A stretch of DNA of 57,279 nt from Halomicronema sp. CCY15110 (GTDB lineage: Bacteria; Cyanobacteriota; Cyanobacteriia; Phormidesmidales; Phormidesmidaceae), in NCBI RefSeq assembly GCF_016888165.1, contig NZ_JACSWC010000366.1:1-57279 (forward strand). The letters are read 5' to 3'. This document shows positions 16,707 to 27,954 of this stretch, piece after piece. Below the pieces are notes generated by a model. The model was not told the origin of the DNA. It was given only the letters and a program-made list of their open reading frames with translations, and searched no databases. A program made the position numbers and the translations under genes. Position 1 is the stretch's first letter. Every line of letters begins with the position of its first letter.

Positions 16707-16743
16707 AAATCGGGGTAGCTTTCACGCTGTCCCGATTTGGCTT
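16707..16743 (+). terminator. Probable terminator after the FKBP gene
   Basis: AAATCGGG at 16707-16714 pairs with CCCGATTT at 16731-16738. The stem extends through two G-T wobbles and AGC/GCT. Only a short T-rich tail (TTGGCTTT) follows, so efficiency may be modest. Confidence 0.6.
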
Positions 16744-17085
16744 TATGTGGGCTTGTAGTGACGAGCCTTCCTGACAAACTAAACTGGGCACAAAGCCAGC
16801 CTTCAAACCCGTTACGGTAAGCATTCCGATCTTTTGTTCTAGATTTTACTTACGAACAAAATGATCGTTTTGAGTCATCAGGAAATTTTCAAATGGGGGA
16901 TACACCTATGAAGAAGATATTTGAGGCAGCATCCTTTTCAAGCACAGGAGATTTGAATAATGACTCAACTACATCAGCATCAGCTTCCTGAGTTTCAGTG
17001 ACCGTGTCTCCAGTCGTCACACATCAGGCCAACAACTTTCTCAGGCTGGTTTCAGCAGTCACGCACTAAAGATACTGTTGCTTTC
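16744..17085. other. Intergenic region between convergent genes
   Basis: 342 bp without a confident gene. A 27-codon ORF at 16908-16991 (MKKIFEAASFSSTGDLNN and a Ser/Thr-rich tail) and a 13-codon one overlapping it have plausible ribosome sites, but no similarity I recognise. AAAATGATCGTTTT near 16858-16871 is a near-palindrome. I see no transposon remnant. Confidence 0.4.
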
Positions 17086-17949
17086 TCAACCTTTGAGATA
17101 GGAAACACATGTTTGGGCTGAAATTACTTTTCTAAAGGGAAAGTTCTCATAGGGCACACTACCTCGCCACAAATTGTGACCCTCCGCAGAAAGATAAAAG
17201 GTCTCCAAATCCCCAGTCAGTTTTCCAAGCATCTCATCACAAATACGATCAGAGTCAGCCTGTAAATATTGACCTGAAATGAGTTGTTTCTGAAGATTGA
17301 AAACCTTTTTCAAGATGTCTTTATGGGCGTCTGCTCTATCGCCGTCCACAACAATATCTAGGCAGTGAACAGAATGTCCGTCCTTTCGCAAAAACTTCTG
17401 AATACCTCGATAAATACTGTCGAGATCTGCTAACGGAATATGTTCTAGCACTGAAATGGAGTAGATGCCGTCAAAACTAGCGTCAGCATATCCTGGCAAC
17501 TCATCGTTAAAATAGCTTCTGGCAAACTTAACGTGGGGAAATTGTTTCAGGTAAGCTTCATACTCTGTGGGACCATTACCCGCACCTTCATAGGGGTCAA
17601 CGATTGTCACATCGTACCCAAGTTCAGCTAACATGCCGGCGGCTAAAGGCACCCCACCACCAATTTCTAGGAGCTTACTACCCGGAGGAAGAGTCCCTAA
17701 AATAGCCTTAACTGTCCAAGCCCGCTGAACATTTTTGAGATCGCCGTTTGAATAACAAATTTGGGGCAGATGAGCAGCACTATCGCAAAAGTCGCGCACC
17801 AACGCATAGTCCAGTTCCGCAAACTCTGTATGACTATATCGCTCGATCAAGAAGCGCTTGGAGGATTCATCCAGCAATTTCACAGGCATTGATGACCCAA
17901 TTGCCTGCTTCATTTTTCTAGCAGTTGGAAGCAACTTTTTTAAGTTCAT
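17086..17949 (-). CDS. Class I SAM-dependent methyltransferase
   Basis: This 287-aa protein has a Rossmann methyltransferase core. Motif I is LLEIGGGVPLAAGML near residue 88, motif II (VTIVDPYEG) carries the acidic ribose contact, and motif IV is SISVLEHIP. The N-terminal 80 residues are helical and unassigned. The metal-free SAM fold is clear; the acceptor is not. It lies near two glycosyltransferases on the same strand, 215 bp apart, so a role in modifying a surface glycan is plausible but unproven. ATG at 17949. It is somewhat more A/T-rich than flanking housekeeping genes, as is the glycosyltransferase pair. Confidence 0.85.
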   Translation of the reverse strand: MNLKKLLPTARKMKQAIGSSMPVKLLDESSKRFLIERYSHTEFAELDYALVRDFCDSAAHLPQICYSNGDLKNVQRAWTVKAILGTLPPGSKLLEIGGGVPLAAGMLAELGYDVTIVDPYEGAGNGPTEYEAYLKQFPHVKFARSYFNDELPGYADASFDGIYSISVLEHIPLADLDSIYRGIQKFLRKDGHSVHCLDIVVDGDRADAHKDILKKVFNLQKQLISGQYLQADSDRICDEMLGKLTGDLETFYLSAEGHNLWRGSVPYENFPFRKVISAQTCVSYLKG

Positions 17950-18163
17950 TAGACCCCATCAATGATTGTAACCGGGCGTCATCAACACCGCTGCCAGTTA
18001 ATAGTTGATTTAGATCCTATCACATCCACAAAGCGCCTTTACTGTCCTGATTCGGCGGTAAGTTCAGACAAAGCCCATTGAGTTTAGGGCAATTCGAGCA
18101 AGTCTCAACATTGACACAGTTAATGCAAAAAGCGATCGATCACCCTGCACTAGGATGAGTATT

Positions 18164-19312
18164 TCAAATATACGTCTGATAAAAGTGCAGCAACTTGCTC
18201 CCATTAGTAGGCCAATCTAGATACGTATCGGCAAAAGCCACAGCTCCCGCTCCTAACCGTTCCCGCAAAGCCGGATCGGCCATTAAAAGTTTAACAGTTT
18301 CAACTATATTGAGAGCGTCTACATTAGTTAGCGAAACCGCCTGTTCCATAGATTTTGTAAAGCGTCCAATGTTAGTTTCAGGCAGCACAACTGGCTTACC
18401 CATCGCCAAAAATTCAGGAAGTTTAGAAGGGAGTCGATAGTCGTTAAAAGCATCTTTTTTGCCAGGTTGAATCAAAATATCGGCTAATGCAAGAATATCG
18501 GCGATCGCAGCATGACTTTCTACGTATCCCAACTCGATGGTATATTTCTTCGCCCACTTATCGTCTGCCCCTAAAAAATCATGAAAGTCTTGCCCAGTTC
18601 GAATCAATATCGTGGGGTGGCCTTCACGATTCAGCATAGCCACCGCTAGATAGAGACTTCTCACCTCACGCGCATTGGCTGCATGCACATTGCCGGTGTA
18701 GCACAGGACGGTACAGTTCAGCGGAATCCCGAGCTTTGTAGCTAAAGTTTGATCGCGATCGCGGGGAAAGAAAATCGTTTTGTCTACACCAGGCCAAAGA
18801 ACTAAGTAGGGTACATGGGCAGGAACAAAAGCCTGTAAACGGTCAACAATAATAGTGATGCCGTCGGCACGGTCTAGAAATTTTCGATACCGTACGGGAT
18901 GCGATAGGTGATGTGGAAAGTGACGCTCATCGATTTCTGACAGTTCTTTCAGTGACTGCTGGGTATTTTTTTGAAGAATGAATTCTTCATTATCTTCTAA
19001 ATGAATAAATAGTTTAAAGGAATGTAATTTTCTGAGTTTTTCGCAAAAGATGCGAACTACTTCACGCGGTGTCCAAGCGTGGACGATATCTGGACCTTGG
19101 CCATTTCTAAAAACTGTTTTCAGCAAATTCACTTCGCTAAAGTCAATAGTTTTATAATTTTTATTACTTAACGAATTAGCCGTTTCCTTGTGGCTAGGAA
19201 CAGCAACGACACAGTCAAGGCCACAATCAGTTAATTGATTAGCAAAATTATGAACATGGATGGCGCTGTTCGCCTTAAAGTTGTGATACAGAACAAATAA
19301 GATGTTTTGCAT
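18164..19312 (-). CDS. GT4-type (GT-B) glycosyltransferase
   Basis: This 382-aa protein begins MQNILFVLYHNFKANSAIHV, typical of the N-terminal GT-B Rossmann domain. It contains VLCYTGNVHAANAREV near residues 200-215, which opens the C-terminal nucleotide-sugar domain. The pattern DILIQPGKKDAFNDYRLPSK near 283-302 with LPEFLAMGKPVVLPETN is the donor-binding region; the usual E-x7-E pair is represented by the KLPEFLAMGKPV helix. It transfers a sugar to a lipid, glycan or protein acceptor in the cytosol. Its ATG shares one base with the TAA of the upstream GT2 gene (19312), so the two are coupled. Confidence 0.85.
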   Translation of the reverse strand: MQNILFVLYHNFKANSAIHVHNFANQLTDCGLDCVVAVPSHKETANSLSNKNYKTIDFSEVNLLKTVFRNGQGPDIVHAWTPREVVRIFCEKLRKLHSFKLFIHLEDNEEFILQKNTQQSLKELSEIDERHFPHHLSHPVRYRKFLDRADGITIIVDRLQAFVPAHVPYLVLWPGVDKTIFFPRDRDQTLATKLGIPLNCTVLCYTGNVHAANAREVRSLYLAVAMLNREGHPTILIRTGQDFHDFLGADDKWAKKYTIELGYVESHAAIADILALADILIQPGKKDAFNDYRLPSKLPEFLAMGKPVVLPETNIGRFTKSMEQAVSLTNVDALNIVETVKLLMADPALRERLGAGAVAFADTYLDWPTNGSKLLHFYQTYI

Positions 19313-21147
19313 TACGCAGCCTTAATGGTGTAATCGAAACGATCAAGCGCAAAACCAGAATTATAAAAAGGATCGCCAGACTCGATATAATCTTGCCACT
19401 GATCCAATAATAAATAGCGATCAGCCAAATCATAATACTCTTTGCGAGTTGCCGATTCATGATGAATTAAAGTCGCCCCCGGCACAACGATATTTCGTTT
19501 TCCTAAACAAACGAGCTTGAGACAGAGATCAGCATCTTGATAGTGATGAAAATAATGCTCACTAAAACCTCCTACTGCCTGAAAATCTTGACTAGTAACC
19601 ATCATGCAAGCAGCAGTCACAGCAGAGACCTCACGGGCACACACAAGGGAGCCGGCATAGCCGTCTGCGCCCATTGGAAATCCTCGCATAATGTGATCAG
19701 CGGTGCCTCTAATACCCATGACCACTCCCGCATGTTGGACAGTATGGTTGGGGTATAACAGCAGCGCACCAGCTGCACCAACATCAGGCTGTTCGGCATA
19801 ATAAAGCAGATTTTGCATCCAATCTTTAGACACTATTTCAGTATCATTATTGAGGAAGATCAAGTAATCGCCTTGAGCATACTGGCTGCCCAAATTATTA
19901 GCTCTGGAATAGTGAAAAGGATGTGGAAATAATAGGCGTTTGACAGGGTATTCTTGCATGAGCTGCAACGCCCTCGGATCACTCGTTTCGTTGTCAACAA
20001 TCACAACTTCAAAGTTGGGATAGGTAGATATGCTAAAAAGACTGCTGAGACAGCGTTCGAGATGATGGGGTGCATCTTTCGTTGGAATGATGATGCTAAT
20101 TAGAGGATAATTAGCTTTGACTTCGGGCAAGAGTTGGATGCGGTGATTACCAAGTTGTTGAGCTGTAGCCGGTAATGCCAAGCGAGCTAAGTGAGCATTA
20201 ACGGCAGCTTGTTGTAACTGCTCAATTTTCGGTTTGGCATGCACATCAGCAGCTATGCTACCTGGAATTTTGCGCCAATGATAGAGCACCTCCGAAATAT
20301 GCCCTATGTGCAAGGAATGTTCTGATAAACGCAGCGCCAATTCGTAATCCTGAACGCCGTCATATTGGCTATCCAACCCACCTATGTCTAAGACATGTTG
20401 TTTCTGGACACATAGCAGGTGGCCTACATACATAACCCCCCGCAAATATTCCGGAGACCAGTCTGGTTTCAGGAAAGGTTCAACATAGTACTGGCCAGAA
20501 ACATCAATTTTGTCTTCATCTGAATAGACGGCATCAAACCCCTTCTCTAACTCTTGGAGAGAGCGTTCGATGGCGTGAGGCACTAACGTATCGTCATGGT
20601 CAAGAAAGCATACGTATTGCCCACGAGCCATTTCTACAGCACAATTTGTGGCGGCACTAATCCCACCAGAAGACTGAAACATAACTCGAATTCTGGGGTG
20701 CTTCTCTGCAAGTTGTTCAAGGACAGTACGAATGTCGTTGGCAGAAGAACCATCGTCCACCAAACACCACTCCCAATCATGAGAGGTTTGCTGAAGCACA
20801 CTCAATGCAGTTTCAATAAACCAATCGAGGGAAGAGTTGTAAGTGGGTGTCAAAATACTCATGACTGGAGGATTTTCGGACTGAACGAGAGCGCGATGAG
20901 TCGTCAGCACCGGATCTAAGATTTGCCAAAATCCATCAACGGTCAGATTTTGATAAGCGGCTGAAAATGTGTCGGATAAGCTTCGCTGTTGCAGGGTCGT
21001 CGTTGCATAACGGGGTCGCCGAAGTACACGCTGAGATAATGCCTTAATCTTGCGCTTTAAACTCATGGGATGGGTGCTTAAGCGAGCTAGGGATTTGATT
21101 TTGGCAGCCAGTTTTCTAGATTGACTAGGCCGAAAAAGATGAGACAT
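19312..21147 (-). CDS. Two-domain GT2-family (GT-A) glycosyltransferase
   Basis: This 611-aa protein has two GT-A catalytic domains in tandem. The first starts near residue 95 with SILTPTYNSSLDWFIETALS and has the metal-binding DHDD at about residue 192. The second starts near 350 with ISIIIPTKDAPHHLERCLSS and has the metal motif NNDTEI near 440. The H-Y-Q-D-A-D-L-C-L-K block near 545 is the second domain's catalytic acid region. Such double-domain enzymes typically build polysaccharide or O-antigen-like chains. Residues 1-90 are basic and unassigned. The stop overlaps the start of the GT4 gene by one base, which implies an operon. Confidence 0.88.
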   Translation of the reverse strand: MSHLFRPSQSRKLAAKIKSLARLSTHPMSLKRKIKALSQRVLRRPRYATTTLQQRSLSDTFSAAYQNLTVDGFWQILDPVLTTHRALVQSENPPVMSILTPTYNSSLDWFIETALSVLQQTSHDWEWCLVDDGSSANDIRTVLEQLAEKHPRIRVMFQSSGGISAATNCAVEMARGQYVCFLDHDDTLVPHAIERSLQELEKGFDAVYSDEDKIDVSGQYYVEPFLKPDWSPEYLRGVMYVGHLLCVQKQHVLDIGGLDSQYDGVQDYELALRLSEHSLHIGHISEVLYHWRKIPGSIAADVHAKPKIEQLQQAAVNAHLARLALPATAQQLGNHRIQLLPEVKANYPLISIIIPTKDAPHHLERCLSSLFSISTYPNFEVVIVDNETSDPRALQLMQEYPVKRLLFPHPFHYSRANNLGSQYAQGDYLIFLNNDTEIVSKDWMQNLLYYAEQPDVGAAGALLLYPNHTVQHAGVVMGIRGTADHIMRGFPMGADGYAGSLVCAREVSAVTAACMMVTSQDFQAVGGFSEHYFHHYQDADLCLKLVCLGKRNIVVPGATLIHHESATRKEYYDLADRYLLLDQWQDYIESGDPFYNSGFALDRFDYTIKAA

Positions 21148-21321
21148 TATCTAATTTACCTACGGGGTATATCTAGTCCTTTCAGTTGTTTGGATCGCGA
21201 TAGTGATAAGAACATTGATGACCTCACTTTAAGGACTCACTTTTTGACGATCGCGCCTCCCCCTGCAAGCCCACAAACGGCAAGGCTGGACACCTCTGCC
21301 AGTCGAATGGAGATGGGGAGA

Positions 21322-22077
21322 TTACTCAGGGGAACAGTCGGTATCATTTTGACTCCCATCGGGCATGATGGTACGGCAAAACGTCGCGTCCTCAAAGGTG
21401 GCGCGGCTGATGGTGGCGCGGCGCAGGTTAGCATCGGTCAGGTCTGCTCCGTTAAAACTACTTCTAACCAAACGCGATCGCGATAAATCCACCCCCTGTA
21501 AATTGGCATTACTCAAATCAGCCCGCAAAATATAGGCTTCGGTGAGGTCTGCCCCTTGCAAGTTGGCGGCAGCGAGATTGGCAGTAGTAAAACTCGCTTT
21601 GATCAGATTGGCGGCTGAGAGATCGGCAGCCCCAAATTGAGCTGCGGTGAAATTGGCCTCAGGGGCGATCGCGCCAGTCAGATCCGCGCCCCGCAAATCA
21701 GCTTGCGTCAGATCCGCGAAAGTCAGACGCGCCGCCGATAAATTACTTTCCACCAACGTTGCCGCCGTTAAGTTGGCCTGGGTCAACACCGCGCTCTGCA
21801 AATTAGCGCCTGTCAGGTCGGCTCCTTGGAACTGAGCGCTGCGTAAGACCGCTGACTGGAGATCCGCATTTTGCAGATTGGCTCGTTCTAGGCTGACCCC
21901 GGCGAGTTGCATACCCGACAGCGTTGCCCCAGACAGATCACAGCCATTACACTGCTGCGTGATGAGCAATTGCTGTACCGGGTTAAGCGTATTGGCAACG
22001 CCAGCCACGGCACTGCCCCAAATCGCGAGCGGGGCCAAGCTCATTGCCGCGATCGCCCGTTTGCCCACTCTGCTCAT
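21322..22077 (-). CDS. Exported pentapeptide-repeat protein
   Basis: This 251-aa protein starts with a signal peptide (KRAIAAMSLAPLAIWGSAVA). A short region with CNGC near residues 43-46 leads into about 30 consecutive A(D/N)LxX pentapeptides from residue 48 to 235. The repeats fold as a right-handed quadrilateral beta-helix. The C-terminus has two cysteines (CRTIMPDGSQNDTDC), likely a disulfide cap, which fits export to the thylakoid lumen or periplasm. Pentapeptide-repeat proteins are abundant in cyanobacteria and mostly of unknown role. It is divergent from the helical-repeat gene at 22330. ATG at 22077. Confidence 0.88.
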   Translation of the reverse strand: MSRVGKRAIAAMSLAPLAIWGSAVAGVANTLNPVQQLLITQQCNGCDLSGATLSGMQLAGVSLERANLQNADLQSAVLRSAQFQGADLTGANLQSAVLTQANLTAATLVESNLSAARLTFADLTQADLRGADLTGAIAPEANFTAAQFGAADLSAANLIKASFTTANLAAANLQGADLTEAYILRADLSNANLQGVDLSRSRLVRSSFNGADLTDANLRRATISRATFEDATFCRTIMPDGSQNDTDCSPE

Positions 22078-22329
22078 GCTGTTTCTGACCTATCTCAGTA
22101 ATGAAGTTAAAGAGTTTACACAACCCAGCGTTCAACTTGTGGATTTACTTCTACAATATCAGCACATTCGCGGGGTCAAGTTGACGAGTCATTGCTGATC
22201 AGGGTGACTGTTGCTCGTCTCTAGGATAGGAATGGTGTCTCTCTGCGGTCGATAGGGGGCGCAATCTGGTCTCTGGCGCTGGTGTCGCCGAGCCTTTGTA
22301 CACGTCTGTTGCGGACTCTCACATTTGTT

Positions 22330-24183
22330 ATGGCGCGATCGTCTGTTCAGCCTCAATCGACCCTCGGTCGTCCTCAGACTAAAGTTCGCCTGCCGCTGGG
22401 GTGGTTTTGGCCCCTGTTTTGGAGTGGTCTCATGGTGGGGTCGGGCATTTTGGGCCTGTGGGCACTGGCCTGGCTGACCCGCATTCCACCCCTGCCCGAT
22501 TGCGATGAGGTCACCGCCGCCAGTGCGGATGGCGATCGCCTCATTTGCGCCCAATCGGCCCTGCGGGTAGGCAGTGCCAAAAGTTTGATTCAAGCCGTAC
22601 AGCTAGCGGCTCATTACACGCCCACTCATCCGTTTTATACCGAAACCCAGCCTGTACTCGTGGAGTCATCCGAGCGGCTACTGGATAAAGCGACGCAAAA
22701 AATGCACGAAGGCGACCTGGCAACGGCCACCGAGTGGGCCGAGCAGATTCCCCTGGACACCCCCTTACGCGACACCGCCCAAAGCAAGATTTGGGACTGG
22801 CAGCAAGAATGGAAGCAGGGTCAGGAGCTGGAAAATTCCATTGATCAGGCCATTGCCGCGCGCGATTGGGGGGCAGCTGACAACGCTCTGCGGCGGCTCA
22901 AGCTCTTGTCCAGTGACTATTGGGTGGGTACGCGCCACAGCGAATTGCAGCAGGCCAAACAACTGGAAGCCACCGCCTGGTCGCAACTGGAGCAAGCACG
23001 GGGATTGGCGAATACCGGCAATCCCGACAATTTGGGGCAAGCGCTCGTCATCGCCCAGCGTATCAATCTCACCAGTCAGGCCTGGCATGAAGCTCAGGAA
23101 GAGGTGGATCGTTGGAGCCAAAACCTCTTGTTGTATAGCTTTCAGCGCTGGGAACTGGGCGATGTGGAAGGGGCGATCGCCGCCGTACAGAAAGTGCCCC
23201 CCGACCCGACCCTCGCCCCCGAAGCCCAAGACTTGATCCAGTTTAGCCATGCGACTCGCTTGGCTCAGCAGGCCCAACAAGACAGTCCCGGCTATTTGCA
23301 ACTTTTCCAGTTAATGGAGGCAATTCGCGCCGCCGAACGAATTCCTGAAAAGAGTAGCTTTTACGAGACGGCTCAGGCGTCGATGGCCGCTTGGCAAGCC
23401 GAACTCGAAGACTTGCAGAAGCTGCAATTTGCCAATAATGTCGCGAGTCTGCGCCAGGGATGGGCCTATGACTATGCCACTGACCTCGCCTGGCAGGTGG
23501 AATTAGAGCGCCCCCGACGCTTGCAGGCACAAACCTTGATTGCCCACTGGCAAGATGAAATTGAACGCATTCAAGACCGACCCTTCTTGATGCGGGCACG
23601 GGCCTTGGCGCAAAAGGCCACGATTCCGGCTTTGGAGTCGGCGATCGCCGAAGCCCGTAATGTCGCCCTGGGTCGTGCCCTACGCATTGATGCCCAAACC
23701 CTGATTGCCGACTGGCTCGACCAGATTGAAATCATTCAAGATCAGCCGATTTTGACCCAAGCGAATCAACTCGCCGGCGAAGACAAGCTGCGCGAGGCGA
23801 TCGCTGTGGCCGAACAAATTCAAGGCGATCGGGCACTGCACGGGCAGGCTCAGGCCATGATCAAAGATTGGACGCGCACCATTCAGATCGAAGAAGATAG
23901 CCCCATCCTCGAAAAAGCCAAATCGTTGGCTTACAGCGGTTCCCTCACCGCCGCCATTGACCGCGCCGCCCAAATTGCCCCAGGTCGGGCGCTCTATGGC
24001 GATGCCCAAAACGCGATTGAATTATGGGAAGCTGAGAGGGCTTATATTTGGCAGCTAGAAGCGGAAGAAGCGGCAGCCGAAGCGGCAGCCGAAGCCGACC
24101 CGCCCGAGACCTTTAATACCCCCGGGAATGCTCCCAACGGTGAACCCATCACCCAGCCACCCCCACCCCCAATTGGCAACTAG
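22330..24183 (+). CDS. Membrane-anchored helical-repeat protein of unknown function
   Basis: I choose the ATG at 22330 (617 aa) over a GTG 48 bases upstream. One N-terminal membrane helix (GWFWPLFWSGLMVGSGILGL) is followed by a long helical solenoid. Between about residues 395 and 565 three near-identical repeats of 53-57 residues are visible, each with a block like AQTLIADWLDQIEIIQDQPI and a trailing IAxAxxI helix. Earlier repeats are more divergent. The C-terminus is Ala/Glu- then Pro-rich. It is probably a scaffold exposed on one side of the membrane. It precedes the DUF3685 gene by 15 bp, so an operon is likely and the two may act together. Confidence 0.75.
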   Translation: MARSSVQPQSTLGRPQTKVRLPLGWFWPLFWSGLMVGSGILGLWALAWLTRIPPLPDCDEVTAASADGDRLICAQSALRVGSAKSLIQAVQLAAHYTPTHPFYTETQPVLVESSERLLDKATQKMHEGDLATATEWAEQIPLDTPLRDTAQSKIWDWQQEWKQGQELENSIDQAIAARDWGAADNALRRLKLLSSDYWVGTRHSELQQAKQLEATAWSQLEQARGLANTGNPDNLGQALVIAQRINLTSQAWHEAQEEVDRWSQNLLLYSFQRWELGDVEGAIAAVQKVPPDPTLAPEAQDLIQFSHATRLAQQAQQDSPGYLQLFQLMEAIRAAERIPEKSSFYETAQASMAAWQAELEDLQKLQFANNVASLRQGWAYDYATDLAWQVELERPRRLQAQTLIAHWQDEIERIQDRPFLMRARALAQKATIPALESAIAEARNVALGRALRIDAQTLIADWLDQIEIIQDQPILTQANQLAGEDKLREAIAVAEQIQGDRALHGQAQAMIKDWTRTIQIEEDSPILEKAKSLAYSGSLTAAIDRAAQIAPGRALYGDAQNAIELWEAERAYIWQLEAEEAAAEAAAEADPPETFNTPGNAPNGEPITQPPPPPIGN

Positions 24184-24198
24184 CCATCATCAAACGGT

Positions 24199-25998
24199 AT
24201 GACCGCGTCTCCCCTCCATCTATTTCTTGTAGACGAAGATCCCGTCTTTCGGCTGGGGTTGAAGATTTGGCTAGAGCAGCGGGCAGACTTTATCGTCGTG
24301 GGGGAAGCATCAGATAATGACAGCGCTCTCACCACCCTGAGGGAATTACAAGCCGCCGCCACGCTCAGTGAAACGGACGCTGGCATCAGTGACCAGTCCC
24401 CCGCTGTCGATTTAGTGGTCATTGATTTGGGCTTAGGCCAAGGTCAGCCTGATCAACTGCTGGGACTGCAACTGTGCAGTGAGATCAAACAACAGTTGCC
24501 GGCTTTGGGGGTCTTGATTTTGAGTGGGCAAACGGAGCCCGTTTTGCAAGCAGCCGCCCAGCAAATGGGGGCCGATGGCTTTGGCGCGCGGGGCCTGCCC
24601 GTGCGAGAACTAGCGCGACTGATCGAACAAACGGCGCGACCGGCCCCAGAAGCCGCTCCGGAAACCGCCAGCGACATTGTCTTGCCCCAAGCCTTAGAAG
24701 GCCCGATCGCGTATCTCAATCGCACCTCAGTGGCACAGATTGACGCCGCCATGACCGATATTGAGCAGCTCGCCCAAGACCAATTGTCCTATTGGTATCG
24801 GCTGGTGCTCGCGGGCAAATACCGCGAACTGCGAGCGGCGCGCTGGCTGGTGCAGCGGATTTTACCGGTCTCGAGCCCGATCCCCAGCTCGTCCCAACCC
24901 GTGCCATTTCCCCCGGGGGGAGCGGTGCCCAATGGCGCGCGCGACTCTTTCATCTCCCCGGCGGCCCTGGCGGATGCGGCCTGTCGGGCGATCGCCCGAC
25001 AGCGCCCCCTCGTGCCGGTCCCCCTGGGCGACGTGCGATCGCGGGTTTGCGAAGCGGTTTTTCTCAAACTTCAGTTTCCCCTCGATAACCGCAGCGATGT
25101 ACCGCTAGAAATCGACATCTTGCGACCTGATAAGACGCGGGAACTGCTGTACACCGTGCTGCGATCGTTCGAGACCTTACTGGATGATTTGCTGCAGGCC
25201 AATATCCTGCCCGGACAACTCGAAGATCAATACACCACCCTGCTCCGCGACCTGTGGAATAACGTCACCGTAGATTTTTTTGGGCGCTACTACACCCCCG
25301 CCGCCGACGGCATTGAGCAGCCGATGGTCGTCGTGCTGCAACAGGATGAGGCGATCGTGCACACCGCCATTCTCACCAAGATTCCCGCTGTCACCCCGCT
25401 GCTGGCCCATCTCTTATTCCAAGCACCGATTGAAATCGCCGGTGCATCCTACATGGCCACCACCCCCGAAGCCCTGCGCCGCAGCCAATTTCTGCTGGAA
25501 AATCTGTTAATTCAAGTGGCCTGTGCCGTTATGCAGCCCGTGCTCAACCACTATCCCGATGTGGAAACATTGAAGCGCAGCCTGTATCAGCGGCGGGTGA
25601 TATCAACCCGCGACATTACCCGCTTTCGTAATGAGCTGTCGTGGCGCTACCGCTGGGATGAACTGGTCAACGAGCCCAAAGCCATGTTTGAAAGCGAATA
25701 TCGGCTCTTTGCCATGACTCCCAATGGCCTGCAAACCCACACGATTTACGCCCCCCGCCAAACGGAACTGGAATCACTATCGGGCCTACAATATGCCCTG
25801 ACCTTTGCGCTAGAAGCCCGAGATGCGATCGCCCCCCGCGTGCGAGCCGCCATTTCCCTGGCGGGCAGCACCGTCGTCTTCGTGCTCACCGAAGTCATCG
25901 GGCGCGGCATCGGCCTGATCGGGCGCGGCATCGCCAAAGGCATCGGCAACACCTGGCAAGATATACGCCTCCGACAACGCCAGCAAGATGAGCCCTAA
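24199..25998 (+). CDS. Receiver-domain protein with DUF3685
   Basis: This 599-aa protein starts with a response-regulator receiver domain (about residues 1-145). LFLVDEDPVFRLGLKIWLEQ holds the acidic pocket, DLVVIDLGLGQGQPDQ the candidate phospho-acceptor Asp, and LGVLILSGQ the Thr/Ser position. There is a ~20-residue insertion before the acceptor Asp. The rest (about residues 170-590) is DUF3685, a cyanobacterial domain of unknown function, ending in a glycine-rich hydrophobic stretch (IGRGIGLIGRGIAKGIG). No HTH is present, so output is not classical DNA binding. It follows the helical-repeat gene by 15 bp. No sensor kinase is nearby. Confidence 0.85.
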   Translation: MTASPLHLFLVDEDPVFRLGLKIWLEQRADFIVVGEASDNDSALTTLRELQAAATLSETDAGISDQSPAVDLVVIDLGLGQGQPDQLLGLQLCSEIKQQLPALGVLILSGQTEPVLQAAAQQMGADGFGARGLPVRELARLIEQTARPAPEAAPETASDIVLPQALEGPIAYLNRTSVAQIDAAMTDIEQLAQDQLSYWYRLVLAGKYRELRAARWLVQRILPVSSPIPSSSQPVPFPPGGAVPNGARDSFISPAALADAACRAIARQRPLVPVPLGDVRSRVCEAVFLKLQFPLDNRSDVPLEIDILRPDKTRELLYTVLRSFETLLDDLLQANILPGQLEDQYTTLLRDLWNNVTVDFFGRYYTPAADGIEQPMVVVLQQDEAIVHTAILTKIPAVTPLLAHLLFQAPIEIAGASYMATTPEALRRSQFLLENLLIQVACAVMQPVLNHYPDVETLKRSLYQRRVISTRDITRFRNELSWRYRWDELVNEPKAMFESEYRLFAMTPNGLQTHTIYAPRQTELESLSGLQYALTFALEARDAIAPRVRAAISLAGSTVVFVLTEVIGRGIGLIGRGIAKGIGNTWQDIRLRQRQQDEP

Positions 25999-26009
25999 AC
26001 ATCAGCCAA

Positions 26010-26077
26010 TTAGGGGACGGTTCCCTTGAAAAGATTTCTACTGGTATTGGTTAAACCGGCAGGGAACCGTCCCCTAA
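26010..26077. repeat. REP/MITE-like inverted-repeat element
   Basis: TTAGGGGACGGTTCCCT at 26010-26026 is repeated as its exact inverted complement AGGGAACCGTCCCCTAA at 26061-26077, around a 34-base loop. Ends rich in GGGGACGGTTCC are commonly associated with Y1/IS200-type REP transposases. No transposase is present here, so it would be a non-autonomous copy. It lies between convergent genes. Confidence 0.75.
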
Positions 26078-26142
26078 AACCGCACAACTTTTCGGCGTTT
26101 AGGGTTGACGCAGCCGCGTTATGGACAGACGGGTACTGCAGC

Positions 26143-26180
26143 AAAAAACCGCCGCTCCCTTGAATGAGAGCAGCGGTTTA
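26143..26180 (-). terminator. Intrinsic terminator of groESL
   Basis: On the - strand, AAACCGCTGCTC pairs with GGGAGCGGCGGTTT around a short loop and is followed by a run of T. It lies 44 bp after the groL stop codon. Confidence 0.9.
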
Positions 26181-26223
26181 GCCAGAGTTTATTAACCTGC
26201 TTGAGGCAAGTTAATTTAATGAC

Positions 26224-27891
<1,668 letters not shown>

Positions 27892-27954
27892 CTATGAAAA
27901 TTGAAGCTTTGGCAGGATTCCAGGCATTTACCTGCTGCCTAATGCTCTTGTTGC

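Noticed and set aside
16908-16991. 27-codon ORF (MKKIFEAASFSS...) and a 13-codon overlapping ORF with ribosome-like sites
   Set aside because: Too short, no recognisable family, Ser/Thr-rich tail. Mentioned in the region note only.
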